A DNA stretch of 64,000 nucleotides, from NCBI RefSeq assembly GCF_009909615.1, contig NZ_WWNE01000007.1, forward strand, positions 167,669 to 231,668, read 5' to 3'. Source of the stretch: Acidiluteibacter ferrifornacis (GTDB lineage: Bacteria > Bacteroidota > Bacteroidia > Flavobacteriales_E > Vicingaceae). How positions within the stretch are numbered: the first letter of the stretch is position 1; each line of letters begins with the position of its first letter. Below, in pieces: positions 7,441 to 16,809 of this stretch. The notes beneath the pieces were generated by a model that saw only the letters and a list, made by a program, of their open reading frames with translations, did not search any database and had not been told where the DNA came from. The translations under genes were made by a program, and so were the position numbers.

Positions 7441-8238
7441 ATGCGTCTAATTTCATTTTTCATCCTTTTGAGTATTACCATTACTAGTTCTGCGCAAGGA
7501 TTACTAGATGGGTATATGAAAGGTAAAAGTAACACGGATATAGCCTTATCGGGTTCCTTTGAGACTGGGAGCCAGTTTTTTCTAGAAGATGGAACAACGG
7601 CTATTTCACGTTCAATTGCCAGTGTAAATTTATTTGCTGCTCATGGAATAACCAACTGGTTAGATGGTGTGGCTTCTCTTCCTTTTGTATCTAATGGTGG
7701 CAAAGAATCGGGTTTACAAGACGCTTCATTCTTTTTGCGAGCGCAACTTCTGGAAACAACTATTAAATCGGTTAAAACTCGATTTATGCTAGGTGTAGGA
7801 TATCAATTTCCGGTGACTGATTATGAAACAGAAAGTTCATTCGCTATTGGGCAACAAGGTGAATCTAAAGAAATTCGCGGAATTATTCAATTTGAAAAAG
7901 GAAGCTATTTTTTGATGCTAAAAGGAGGCTATAGTTTTAGAAATAATCCAAACACCAATGCACTACCTCTGGTAGCAAAAATCGGAATTGCTAAAGAAAA
8001 GTTTTACGCTGATTTATTTGTAGACTATTTAGAAGCAGACGGCGGAGGCAATTATTTGCCATTAAGTGAACGCACTTCATTTCAGGAATTGGGTGTTAGT
8101 TACCTGAGAATTGGTGGAAACTTATACCGTCCATTTAGCGATTTAATTGGCGGAGTAGCTGGGGTGGCTTATACTTTGGACGGAAGAAACATTGGACAAA
8201 CGATAAGATTATCTGTAGGTTTGGTGGTGAAATTGTAA
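7441..8238 (+). CDS. Predicted outer-membrane beta-barrel protein of unknown function
   Basis: The preferred start is ATG at 7441, which gives 265 residues beginning MRLISFFILLSITITSSAQ, a clean signal peptide; the upstream extension of 13 residues is not signal-like. The mature part alternates aromatic and polar residues ('RFMLGVGYQFPVTDYE', 'SYFLMLKGGYSFR') as in transporter-type beta barrels, and ends with 'IRLSVGLVVKL', close to the usual C-terminal barrel strand. No specific family is recognised. The last 30 bp overlap the convergent DUF427 gene. Confidence 0.7.
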   Translation: MRLISFFILLSITITSSAQGLLDGYMKGKSNTDIALSGSFETGSQFFLEDGTTAISRSIASVNLFAAHGITNWLDGVASLPFVSNGGKESGLQDASFFLRAQLLETTIKSVKTRFMLGVGYQFPVTDYETESSFAIGQQGESKEIRGIIQFEKGSYFLMLKGGYSFRNNPNTNALPLVAKIGIAKEKFYADLFVDYLEADGGGNYLPLSERTSFQELGVSYLRIGGNLYRPFSDLIGGVAGVAYTLDGRNIGQTIRLSVGLVVKL

Positions 8239-8520
8239 CAACTGCTTCACTTCTACTCCTCTCCAAAAAGCAACATATCCTTCAATTTGTTTCGCTCCTT
8301 CTTTAGTCTGTGGATAATACCAAGCAGCATCCTTATTTTGTTCTCCGTTTACTTCTATTGTATAATAGGAAGCTGTTCCCTTCCACGGGCAAACCGTATG
8401 CGTTTCTGTCGGTTTGAAATATTTAGAATCAATACTTTCAGCTGGGAAATAGTGATTCCCTTCTATATTAATTGTCTCTTCGCTTTCTGCCAAAATTTGG
8501 CCATTCCAAATCGCTTTCAT
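8209..8520 (-). CDS. DUF427 domain protein
   Basis: 103 residues, the normal length of a DUF427 protein. It has the family core 'VCPWKGTASYYTIEVNG' followed by 'AAWYYPQTKEGAKQIEGYVAFWRGVEV'. Structures of the family are small beta barrels of unknown activity, often near nucleotide or redox genes. It lies 6 bp downstream of egtD on the same strand and is probably cotranscribed with it; whether it helps ergothioneine metabolism is only suggested by this position. Its end overlaps the convergent beta-barrel gene by 30 bp. Confidence 0.9.
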   Translation of the reverse strand: MKAIWNGQILAESEETINIEGNHYFPAESIDSKYFKPTETHTVCPWKGTASYYTIEVNGEQNKDAAWYYPQTKEGAKQIEGYVAFWRGVEVKQLLQFHHQTYR

Positions 8521-8526
8521 CGTCTT

Positions 8527-9510
8527 TTATTTTATACTCCAAAGGGTGTCTGTAAATAAATGCTTGCAATCAAAATAATTCTTCACCACATTAAATCCAG
8601 ATTTACTGGCTAAATCTTTCAAATCTTTGATGCTGTACTTTTGAGAAATTTCCATATCAATAGGTTCTCCTGCTTCAAAATGAATCTGTAAATCCAGTGA
8701 GCTAATGCATACCGTTTGCTCCCTTTTACTGATTAAATAGCTTTTTGTGGCTCCACTAACCGGATCATAAATGGGAAAATGCTCAAAATTAAAAATGTCA
8801 AAATCTCCTCCTAATTCTTGATTAATTCGATTCAACAAATTCAAATTAAAGGCCCTAGTTATTCCGTTCTTATCGTTGTAAGCAGCCAATATCACATTGG
8901 GATCCTTTTTTAAGTCTACTCCCATCAACAGGTAATCATCAGGATTCATTCGATCAGAAAGCTGAGTTAAAAAACCAGGTGCATTGTTCTTCGTGAAGTT
9001 TCCAATATTGGATCCTAAAAACAAAATTACCTTACGGATATTATTCGATTTCAAATCTTCCAATGCACTGAAGTAGTCTTTCGCAATTGGCCTAACCTTT
9101 AAATCAGGCAATTCTTCTTGCAAGCTATTTTCTAGCTGAACTAGTACTGAAGTTGAAATATCAATTGGAATATACTCAAAGTCTAATTCACTTTCTAATA
9201 AAAAGCGCAGCAATACTTTGGTCTTGTATCCATCACCTGCCCCAAACTCAATCAGCTGAAATGGTGCATCCATCAACTTCATATCGGCAACCAATTGCTC
9301 CTTTTGCATCGATAAAATCTCGTACTCTGCAGCAGTCAAATAATATTCGTCCATTTTCATAATGGATTGGAACAACTCGTCTCCTCTCTCATCATAAAAA
9401 TATTTTGAATACATTTTTTTGGGAGTTTGTGACATCCCTTCTTTTACATCTGCGGCAAATTGTTTTATAAAATTTGCATGTTGTTCGCTTTCTATTTGTT
9501 CTGTGTCCAT
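8527..9510 (-). CDS. egtD: L-histidine N-alpha-methyltransferase (ergothioneine biosynthesis)
   Basis: 327 residues. EgtD trimethylates histidine with three SAM to make hercynine. The sequence shows the family N-terminus 'PKKMYSKYFYDERGDELFQ', the SAM site 'LIEFGAGDGYKTKVLL', 'PIDIS' and the 'LFLGSNIGNF' segment, and the C-terminal substrate lid. It is 24 bp downstream of egtB and 6 bp upstream of the DUF427 gene, forming a three-gene minus-strand unit. No glutamate-cysteine ligase, amidohydrolase (EgtC) or lyase (EgtE) is nearby. Confidence 0.93.
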   Translation of the reverse strand: MDTEQIESEQHANFIKQFAADVKEGMSQTPKKMYSKYFYDERGDELFQSIMKMDEYYLTAAEYEILSMQKEQLVADMKLMDAPFQLIEFGAGDGYKTKVLLRFLLESELDFEYIPIDISTSVLVQLENSLQEELPDLKVRPIAKDYFSALEDLKSNNIRKVILFLGSNIGNFTKNNAPGFLTQLSDRMNPDDYLLMGVDLKKDPNVILAAYNDKNGITRAFNLNLLNRINQELGGDFDIFNFEHFPIYDPVSGATKSYLISKREQTVCISSLDLQIHFEAGEPIDMEISQKYSIKDLKDLASKSGFNVVKNYFDCKHLFTDTLWSIK

Positions 9511-9534
9511 TAATATTCTAGTTGTAGTCGTTTT

Positions 9535-10782
9535 TTATAAAGATTTTGCCAATCGAAATCCGTTGAATAACCAACGTAAATTAGGATGGAAGAAATTACG
9601 GTAAGTGATTCTAAAATGGTCGCTTGGTGTGGCAATTGAACCTCCTCTAAGTACCATCTGGTTAATCATAAATTTGCCATTATATTCCCCTAGAGCCCCT
9701 TCGGGTGGTGTATAATTGGGATAAGGCCGATAGGCACTTGAGGTCCATTCCCAAAGAGTACCAAAATAATGTGGACCTTCCTCAGATTGAATTGCAGGAG
9801 TTAATCGATTTCCTTCTACAAAGCAATTGTCTTTTACTTTCCCCATTTGACTTGCTGCCACTTCCCATTCAAATTCTGTTGGCAATCTCATTCCTTTCCA
9901 CCGAGCATAAGCATCTGCTTCAAAAAAACTAATGTGAGACACAGGTGCCTCCATTTCTATGGGCTGAATTCCCGAAAGGGTGTAATTCATCCATTGTCCA
10001 TCAATTTTATGCCAGTATTCTGGAGCATTTATCTGATTCATTTTTACCCAATCCCAACCTTCTGCTAACCAAAATTGAAAAGAAGAATAACCTTCTGCAT
10101 TCATAAATTCTAAATATTCCTGATTAGTCACTAATCGATTGGAAATCTCGAAGGGATTCAAATACACTTTATGTTCTCCTTTTTCATTGTCAAAATGAAA
10201 ACCATCTCCTTGATGCCCTATTGTATAGACTCCTTCTTGTATACTTTCAAAAGTGAGCGCAGTGGCTTTTTCGTTGGAATCGGCCTTTTTATTCATCGTA
10301 GAATAGGCCGGAAACAAAGGGTTATTCCCTAATATGTACTTAATGTCGTATTGTAATAATTCTTGATGCTGTTGTTCGTGATTCAATCCCATTTCTAAAA
10401 TAAAACGCACATTTTCGTGAACGCCAATTTCTGATTGAATCAATTCCTCCATATACTCATTTACGTGTGCCCTATATTGATACACTTCTTCGGTAGTAGG
10501 TCTGCTCAAGTTTCCACGATCTGTCCTCAAAACTCTAGCACCAACACTCTCATAGTAACTATTAAAAACGTAGTTAAACTCAGAGTGAAATAAAGGATAT
10601 CCCTCTAGAAAAGGAACTAACAAGAAATTTTCATAAAACCAAGTGGTATGGCCTAAATGCCATTTTGGAGGACTCACATCTACTATTGGCTGAACTACAT
10701 AATCTTCAGTCTTTAAAGGTTTACAAATTTGTTCTGTCCGTGAACGAACCGTTCTGTATCGATTCAAAAAATGGTCTTGCAT
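9535..10782 (-). CDS. egtB: Ergothioneine sulfoxide synthase EgtB
   Basis: 415 residues. The N-terminal DinB-like domain carries 'PPKWHLGHTTWFYENFLL' and the iron-binding HxxxHxE motif in 'LNHEQQHQELL'; the C-terminal FGE-sulfatase domain ends 'LRGGSIATPSDHFR...NGFRLAKSL'. EgtB is a non-heme iron enzyme joining hercynine to a thiol donor (gamma-Glu-Cys or Cys) with oxygen. It is first in the minus-strand unit with egtD. The promoter should lie in 10783-10987, shared with the divergent DUF2892 gene. Which thiol it uses cannot be read from the sequence with confidence. Confidence 0.92.
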   Translation of the reverse strand: MQDHFLNRYRTVRSRTEQICKPLKTEDYVVQPIVDVSPPKWHLGHTTWFYENFLLVPFLEGYPLFHSEFNYVFNSYYESVGARVLRTDRGNLSRPTTEEVYQYRAHVNEYMEELIQSEIGVHENVRFILEMGLNHEQQHQELLQYDIKYILGNNPLFPAYSTMNKKADSNEKATALTFESIQEGVYTIGHQGDGFHFDNEKGEHKVYLNPFEISNRLVTNQEYLEFMNAEGYSSFQFWLAEGWDWVKMNQINAPEYWHKIDGQWMNYTLSGIQPIEMEAPVSHISFFEADAYARWKGMRLPTEFEWEVAASQMGKVKDNCFVEGNRLTPAIQSEEGPHYFGTLWEWTSSAYRPYPNYTPPEGALGEYNGKFMINQMVLRGGSIATPSDHFRITYRNFFHPNLRWLFNGFRLAKSL

Positions 10783-10987
10783 ACTGAGTTAACGGCTTAT
10801 AAAAGTAATTGTTCGATTGCAGAGAATCAATGAATTGATTTTCCATTTAATAAAGGACACAAATTACCCATATTCTTGCGGTTTAAAAAGTTCGATGGAT
10901 TACATTTGAAAACATTTAAAAAAAATTAACTTAGTCTTATGGATTTGGAATAAGTCCGTACTTGGTTACAATTTAAAATCTATTCAC

Positions 10988-11194
10988 ATGAAATCAAACG
11001 TAGGAAAATTTGATAAAGTCATCCGAATATTAATTGCCGCGATAACCTCCACTTTATACATAACAGGTATAATTTCTGGAACTTTTGGAGCTGTTTTATT
11101 ATTTGTCGGTGGAATACTATTACTAACTGCTTTAGTTAATTTCTGTCCACTGTATAAACTAATTGGAGTAAATACTTGTGGTGTGAAGAAGTAG
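10988..11194 (+). CDS. DUF2892 small membrane protein
   Basis: 68 residues with two transmembrane helices and the DUF2892 pattern: 'MKSNVGKFDKVIRILIAAI' at the N-terminus, a Gly-rich second helix and the C-terminal 'CPLYKLIGVNTCG' motif. Relatives are often fused or linked to rhodaneses; the conserved Cys pair at the C-terminus suggests a thiol or sulfur-related role. Here it stands between divergent egtB and the convergent ABC transporter, whose stop codon abuts its own. Confidence 0.9.
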   Translation: MKSNVGKFDKVIRILIAAITSTLYITGIISGTFGAVLLFVGGILLLTALVNFCPLYKLIGVNTCGVKK

Positions 11195-12961
11195 TTAGTA
11201 AACGACAGACTCTTTAAACTGAAGTTCGAAAAGCTTTCTGTAATGGCCATCGTTAGCCAACAAATCCTGATGGCTACCTTGCTCAATTATTCTCCCTTTT
11301 TCCAGTACTATAATCTTATCAGCTTTTTGAATAGTAGACAAACGGTGTGCAATTACAATTGAAGTTCGACCTTTGGTTAAAACATCTGTTGCCTTTTGAA
11401 TCATCAATTCTGATTCTGTATCAATTGAAGAAGTCGCTTCATCCAATATCAATATTTTGGGCTTGTGCACATAAGCTCGGATAAAAGAAATCAACTGACG
11501 CTGCCCAACAGAAAGCATTCCACCTCTTTCCTTTACATCATAATCATACCCACCTGGTAATTTAGAAATAAAATCATGCGCTCCAACTGATTTCGCTGCT
11601 TCTATCACCTCTTCAAGGCTGATTTCGTTATTGTTTAATGTGATATTATTGTAAATGGTATCTGAAAACAAGAATACGTCTTGCAAAACTACTGACATAC
11701 TCTTTCGAAGTGAAGGAATAGTATATTTTCGAATGTCCACACCATCAACTTCAATCGTTCCTTTTTGAAATTCGTAAAACCGCCCTAATAAATTAATAGT
11801 AGAAGTTTTTCCTGAACCAGTAGCACCAACAAAAGCAACAGTTTCTCCTTCCTTTACTGTGAATGAAACATCCTTCAACACATAGTCTTCATCAATGTAC
11901 GCAAACCATACTTTATTAAAAGATATATCGCCTTTCACAGCATCGGCTAACAATGTGCCCGAATCTTCGATAGTGGAATCGGTGTCTAACACCTTAAAAA
12001 CCCTTTCAGAACTAACCATTCCCATTTGAAGGGTATTAAAACGGTCTGCCAACTGTCGGATAGGACGATACAACATATATATGTATAAAATGAATTGAAA
12101 AAGTACCCCTAAAGTTACTCCACTTCCCTCTTTCACCACTTCTCCTGTTCCCCACCAAACTAATAATGCCAAAGAACCAGCAGACAACATATCCACTACA
12201 GGAAAAAATACGCTGTACGCCCAAACGGTTTTAATATGTGCATTTCGATGTTTCTTGTTGATCACCTCAAATCGAGACATTTCTAACTCCTCACGGTTGA
12301 AAATCTGAATAATCTTCATCCCCGTCACATGTTCTTGCACAAAAGCATTCAGTTGAGAAACCTGAGTTCTTACCTCCTGAAAAGCAGACTTTATTACCCG
12401 CTTAAAAACGGAAGTTGATGCAATCAAAATAGGAATTGGAATTAAGCAAATTAAGGTCAATTTCCAATCTGCATAAAGCATTACTCCAATGACCACTATA
12501 AGCTTTAAAATATCTCCTATGATTTCCAATAAACCTTGAGAAAATACATCGGCAATGGTTTCTATATCCGAAACCACCCGTGTCACCAATGTTCCTAATG
12601 CAGTATTATCAAAGTACTTTAGTCGAAATCGAGTAACCTTTTGATAAAGTTGAGTTCTTAAATCCTTGATCACGGATTGTCCCAACCAAGAAGTTAAATA
12701 GGATTGAAAAAATTGAACGATGGCCTCAGCAATTAAAACTCCGATCAATAACATCGTCATATTCCATAGCCCTTGCATGTCACCATTCATCAACTCTTCA
12801 TCAATGATTTGCTGAATCAGCATCGGACGAATTGGGGCAGCAAAAGCCAATGCGATAGTTAAAATAGCAGTAAGATAGAAAATACCTTTATAAGGTTTTA
12901 CGAATCCTAAAACTCTCTTTAATATGGGTAAATCAAGTGCTTTTCCAGAAACTTCACTCAT
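11195..12961 (-). CDS. ABC-type exporter, fused membrane and ATPase domains (MsbA/MdlB-like)
   Basis: 588 residues, the usual length of a half-transporter. Six transmembrane helices lie in residues ~25-310; the ATPase domain has Walker A 'GATGSGKTS', Q-loop 'VLQDVFLF', signature 'LSVGQRQL', Walker B 'ILILDEAT' and the H-loop 'AHRLSTI'. It should act as a dimer exporting lipid, drug or peptide across the inner membrane; the substrate is unknown. TruA lies 15 bp upstream on the same strand, a common arrangement in Bacteroidota. Confidence 0.9.
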   Translation of the reverse strand: MSEVSGKALDLPILKRVLGFVKPYKGIFYLTAILTIALAFAAPIRPMLIQQIIDEELMNGDMQGLWNMTMLLIGVLIAEAIVQFFQSYLTSWLGQSVIKDLRTQLYQKVTRFRLKYFDNTALGTLVTRVVSDIETIADVFSQGLLEIIGDILKLIVVIGVMLYADWKLTLICLIPIPILIASTSVFKRVIKSAFQEVRTQVSQLNAFVQEHVTGMKIIQIFNREELEMSRFEVINKKHRNAHIKTVWAYSVFFPVVDMLSAGSLALLVWWGTGEVVKEGSGVTLGVLFQFILYIYMLYRPIRQLADRFNTLQMGMVSSERVFKVLDTDSTIEDSGTLLADAVKGDISFNKVWFAYIDEDYVLKDVSFTVKEGETVAFVGATGSGKTSTINLLGRFYEFQKGTIEVDGVDIRKYTIPSLRKSMSVVLQDVFLFSDTIYNNITLNNNEISLEEVIEAAKSVGAHDFISKLPGGYDYDVKERGGMLSVGQRQLISFIRAYVHKPKILILDEATSSIDTESELMIQKATDVLTKGRTSIVIAHRLSTIQKADKIIVLEKGRIIEQGSHQDLLANDGHYRKLFELQFKESVVY

Positions 12962-12975
12962 GGGTGTAAAGTTAT

Positions 12976-13722
12976 TTAATTAAAAGGTTGAATTGGGTAT
13001 TCTACCCAACTTAGATATAAACCACACGCAGGCACAGATGTTCCTGCTAAAGACCTATTTTTGGATCGAATAATTCGATGTAAATCATTTATTTCCAATT
13101 TTCCTGATCCGATTTCTAATAATGTACCTACGATAGCTCTAACCATATTCCTTAGAAAACGATTAGCCGTGATGTGAAAAACTAATCCATCAGACTCTAC
13201 TTCCCATCGAGCTAACTTGATTTCGCAGTTATTGGTAAATGTTTGCGTATGGGACTTACTAAAACACGAAAAATCTTCATATTCAAAAAGGACCTTTGCT
13301 GCAGTATTCATTTTTTCTACGTCTAATTCTTGATTATAGTAATAAGAACGCTCTACTTTAAAGGGACTTTTTTCCTGATGGATACGATACTCGTAACTTC
13401 TGGCAGTTGCCGAAAATCGTGCGTGTAAATCAGACGGAACGCCTACTATTTTTTGAATAGCAATAGAGTTTGGCAATAAACTATTTACTTTAAACACTAA
13501 TTTCTTCAAATCTTCAATAGCTGAATCATGGTCAAAATGGGCCACCATCATTTTAGCATGCACTTGAGCATCCGTTCTTCCGGCTCCTGTTATTTCAATC
13601 GGTACTCGCAAAATGGTGGATAAAGCTTGCTGAATTTCATCTTGCACAGAATGAGCATTCTTTTGGATTTGCCAACCATGAAATGGGGTTCCATCAAACG
13701 AAAGTTGAATAAAATAGCGCAT
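12976..13722 (-). CDS. truA: tRNA pseudouridine(38-40) synthase TruA
   Basis: 248 residues. The catalytic Asp lies in 'GAGRTDAQVHA' near residue 54; 'YEYRIHQ' and 'FLRNMVRAIVGTLLEIG' are typical TruA motifs. It isomerises uridines at positions 38-40 of the tRNA anticodon arm. It is first in a minus-strand pair with the ABC exporter (15-bp gap). The start at 13722 gives the standard 'MRYFIQLSFDGTPFHGWQ' N-terminus. Confidence 0.95.
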   Translation of the reverse strand: MRYFIQLSFDGTPFHGWQIQKNAHSVQDEIQQALSTILRVPIEITGAGRTDAQVHAKMMVAHFDHDSAIEDLKKLVFKVNSLLPNSIAIQKIVGVPSDLHARFSATARSYEYRIHQEKSPFKVERSYYYNQELDVEKMNTAAKVLFEYEDFSCFSKSHTQTFTNNCEIKLARWEVESDGLVFHITANRFLRNMVRAIVGTLLEIGSGKLEINDLHRIIRSKNRSLAGTSVPACGLYLSWVEYPIQPFN

Positions 13723-13842
13723 TAGGAATGATTAAATTCTAATGCGAAATTACCCTTAGTATTTGAGTTGATTGTTCTCAATGGCTTAAAAATTGTTGTA
13801 GAAGTTGTAATTTCATCCACAAATAAAATAAGAAATACCATT

Positions 13843-14589
13843 ATGAAGAATTGGAGAATAGCAATCATCGCAATGAGTTTATTTGCATGTAAATCCGCTG
13901 AAAAGACAACGGATCAGAAAGTTGAAGAAAAGAAGACCTTAAGCATTGAAAAACCAATTAAAGCAAGCGCGGGGCAAGGAAACGAATGGAACATTTGGTT
14001 CTTCTCCGACAACACGGCTACTTTCAAGGTACACGATGAGATTGTTTTTGAAAACCATGAAATCATAACTACTCCTAACGAAAGCGGCAATAAAAAAATA
14101 ATTCGAGTTCATGACTTTGAACCAATTAAGATGCTTGTTTCAAAAGAAGAATGTATTCAAGAAGGCACAGGAAATGTTTATGACAAAGTAATTTCTATTC
14201 AGTATGCTAGTGATGAGTACAGCGGTTGTTATATTCAAATGGAGCAAGAGTTCAATGAAAATGAAAAATGGGACTTAACTTTTATAACCGGTATGGATAG
14301 AAAAATGATTTATGACTTGTCTACTCGTCCCTTTGTCAAGCTTTCTAGCGAAAACAAAAGAATTTCAGGTAATAATAGCTGTAATTCATTCAATGGAGAC
14401 TACAAAACAAAAGCTGGAAAAATTAGTTTCGGACAAATGGTACAAACTAAGAGAGGGTGTCCTGAAAATAGTATTGAAGAACAGTTTATGGAAGCGATGA
14501 CAAGGACGAACAACATTTCACGAGAAGATTATTTACTAAAATTTCTTGAAGGAGAAGATGTTTTACTTGAATTCAGACTGTCCGAATAA
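13843..14589 (+). CDS. Lipoprotein with META/HslJ domain
   Basis: The preferred start is ATG at 13843, giving 248 residues beginning MKNWRIAIIAMSLFACKS, a lipoprotein signal with lipobox 'LFAC'. The longer ORF adds 25 residues with no role. Residues ~160-248 are a META domain ('RISGNNSCNSFNGDYKTK', 'ISFGQMVQTKRGCPEN', 'LLEF'), as in HslJ heat-shock and stress proteins; residues ~45-150 form a second copper-resistance-NlpE-like or DUF-type region that I cannot assign. It probably sits in the periplasm or outer membrane. A terminator follows 19 bp after its stop. Confidence 0.82.
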   Translation: MKNWRIAIIAMSLFACKSAEKTTDQKVEEKKTLSIEKPIKASAGQGNEWNIWFFSDNTATFKVHDEIVFENHEIITTPNESGNKKIIRVHDFEPIKMLVSKEECIQEGTGNVYDKVISIQYASDEYSGCYIQMEQEFNENEKWDLTFITGMDRKMIYDLSTRPFVKLSSENKRISGNNSCNSFNGDYKTKAGKISFGQMVQTKRGCPENSIEEQFMEAMTRTNNISREDYLLKFLEGEDVLLEFRLSE

Positions 14590-14608
14590 AAAATAGTTTA
14601 GAAAAGAT

Positions 14609-14642
14609 AAGGCCCATTTAGCAATGCTGAATGGGCCTTTTT
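14609..14642. terminator. Bidirectional intrinsic terminator between convergent genes
   Basis: AAGGCCCATT (14609-14618) pairs with AATGGGCCTT (14630-14639) around an 11-nt loop, followed by T residues to 14642. It lies between the convergent META lipoprotein and DPP III genes and probably serves both. Confidence 0.85.
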
Positions 14643-14666
14643 GATGATTCCAATTTCTTAATGAAA

Positions 14667-16742
14667 CTAGTTGTAATGTGGTAAGAAAGAATATTTCTTA
14701 GCGTAATACAGCATTTGATCTTTAAAGCTTGTCGGATATTCTACTTTTACATCAGTAATATTTCCATCCGCATCCATCTCAGGAGTTAACACAGGATTAA
14801 TAAACCCTCCATACGCTGCTTGATTTAAGGCTTCGTATCTATCTAAAACTTCTTGGTGCAATTCTGCGTCTACCTGAACTCCATAAGTTTCTACTAGATT
14901 TTTACCTGCTTCGTAATCACCTTCACTTTTAATTCGCTGTAATTCTCTGAGTAAGTCTCCAAAAAGGACTCTTAGCTTTCCGTAATCGTTGATTACAAAG
15001 TAGGTCTTTCCGTCTTTTACTTTCTTTTCGATTACATTTTCTGCTTTCCCTTTTTCATATGCCCATCCAGCTACTAGTTGTCGATTTCGCATATGTGCTT
15101 CTTCAATTACATCACCTTTCTTGATTCGTCTTAATTGCAACATCATTCCATTTCGGATGTAATCATCGTAAGCAGCTTTACCTACTTCATCAGAATCTAC
15201 TAAGCCCATTTCGATCAATTTTGCATCAGGTAAATAGTACAAAGCAACTAAGTCTGCTCGTCCTTCCTCCAATGTCGAAGCATAATTCTTCAGCGTTTCT
15301 TTAGGTGTTCCTATCCCCTCATTGATCACTCCTGATGCATGTCCAATTACTTCATGCAAATCTGTGTGAAGAACGTCTGCTAATGAACCGTATTTTTTCT
15401 GACGATCAATTTCCTCTTGATTGTATGCAAACTCAGCTAATGCACTTTTTCCTTCTTTAGCAGCCATTTCATAAGCATGAACGATGTTACCTAAATTCAC
15501 TGACTTAGAACCATGCTCCTGACGAATCCAATTGTTGTTCGGTAAGTTTATCCCGATTGGAGTTGATGGTGAAGCGTCTCCACTTTCCATCACTACTGTA
15601 ATCACCTTTCCAGTAATACCCACTACATTCTTTTTCTTATGCTCAGGCAATAATGGAGAATTATCTTCAAACCACTGCGCCTCAGACCCTACTGCTGCTA
15701 TACGTTTAGTAGCTTCTTCATCTCTAAAAGATACTACTGACTCGAAAGAACCTTTATATCCTAAAGGGTCATTGTAAACTTCAATAAATCCATTGACTGC
15801 ATCTACACTTGCAGAGGTATCTCCAACCCATGAAATATTGTATAAATCCCAATCGGTTACTTTTCCACTTTTGTAGTAGTTGATTAGTTTTTGAAATGTT
15901 TCCGCTTGATGAGGAGTCTCAGCAACATTAACAGCTTTCTCTAACCAATAAACAATTTTCTCGATAGCTGGAGAATACATTCCCCCAATCATCCATTTCT
16001 TCTCAACTATTTTTCCATTTTCCTTTACCATTTTGGAATTCAGTCCATATTCTGGCTGATTTCCCTCCTTTGGCATATTCGAAAAATAATCCTCTACTTC
16101 TTTTTGAGTAACACCCTCATAAAAGTTAACTGAAGAAGAAGCAACTAAATCTCCTTCTGCATCTAATGATACTTTTTTAGGAGCGATAGCTGGATCAAAC
16201 ATAATCGGAATTAGGCGATCCGCTAATTCTACTGGAGTTTCTCCATTACTCAATGGCAATTTATCGCCATCTAAAGCACTGATTTGCTCCTTGAAAAACT
16301 CCTTAGAGAATTCAGGCATTAATTTCTCATTTCCATAATGATGATGTATACCATTCGAGAACCAAACCCTTTTTGTATAAACCATAAAATTTCTATAGTC
16401 TTCAGTGGCAGTATCACCAGCATAATTTTCAACGATAGCTTCTAAACTTCTTCTTATGGTTAAGTTGTGCTTAAAGTTTTGGTCGTACATGATATCACGA
16501 CCTGCTACAGCAGCTTGAGACAAGTAGTATAATAACTCTTTTTGTTTCAATTCCAAATTTTCCCATCCTGGTATTTGGTATCGAACCAATTTCAAATCAG
16601 CAAATTGCTCTGACAAATATTGAAAGTCAGGCGATTCTGTTTTTACTTCTTCTACCACTGTCTCTTTTTGCTTTGGCGCATCACCACAAGCAGTTAAGAT
16701 GGCAAAAGTTGCAGCAGTTACTGCAAACGCTATCTTTTTCAT
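14667..16742 (-). CDS. Dipeptidyl peptidase III (M49 family) lipoprotein
   Basis: 691 residues. The zinc site is the M49-specific HExxGH form, 'HEVIGH' in 'DLHEVIGHASGV' near residue 464, with the third ligand in 'EEGRADLVALYYL'. The N-terminus 'ATFAILTACGDAPK' is a lipobox, so the enzyme is exported and anchored, unlike cytosolic eukaryotic DPP III. It removes dipeptides from the N-terminus of peptides. Upstream on the same strand, 67 bp away, is a lipoprotein gene, but no operon link is certain. Confidence 0.92.
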   Translation of the reverse strand: MKKIAFAVTAATFAILTACGDAPKQKETVVEEVKTESPDFQYLSEQFADLKLVRYQIPGWENLELKQKELLYYLSQAAVAGRDIMYDQNFKHNLTIRRSLEAIVENYAGDTATEDYRNFMVYTKRVWFSNGIHHHYGNEKLMPEFSKEFFKEQISALDGDKLPLSNGETPVELADRLIPIMFDPAIAPKKVSLDAEGDLVASSSVNFYEGVTQKEVEDYFSNMPKEGNQPEYGLNSKMVKENGKIVEKKWMIGGMYSPAIEKIVYWLEKAVNVAETPHQAETFQKLINYYKSGKVTDWDLYNISWVGDTSASVDAVNGFIEVYNDPLGYKGSFESVVSFRDEEATKRIAAVGSEAQWFEDNSPLLPEHKKKNVVGITGKVITVVMESGDASPSTPIGINLPNNNWIRQEHGSKSVNLGNIVHAYEMAAKEGKSALAEFAYNQEEIDRQKKYGSLADVLHTDLHEVIGHASGVINEGIGTPKETLKNYASTLEEGRADLVALYYLPDAKLIEMGLVDSDEVGKAAYDDYIRNGMMLQLRRIKKGDVIEEAHMRNRQLVAGWAYEKGKAENVIEKKVKDGKTYFVINDYGKLRVLFGDLLRELQRIKSEGDYEAGKNLVETYGVQVDAELHQEVLDRYEALNQAAYGGFINPVLTPEMDADGNITDVKVEYPTSFKDQMLYYAKKYSFLPHYN

Positions 16743-16809
16743 AAAAAATTAAATTTGATTTAAGTCGCTAATTTAAGCGGATTGAAAGGATAAAAAAAGA
16801 AGAAATAAT

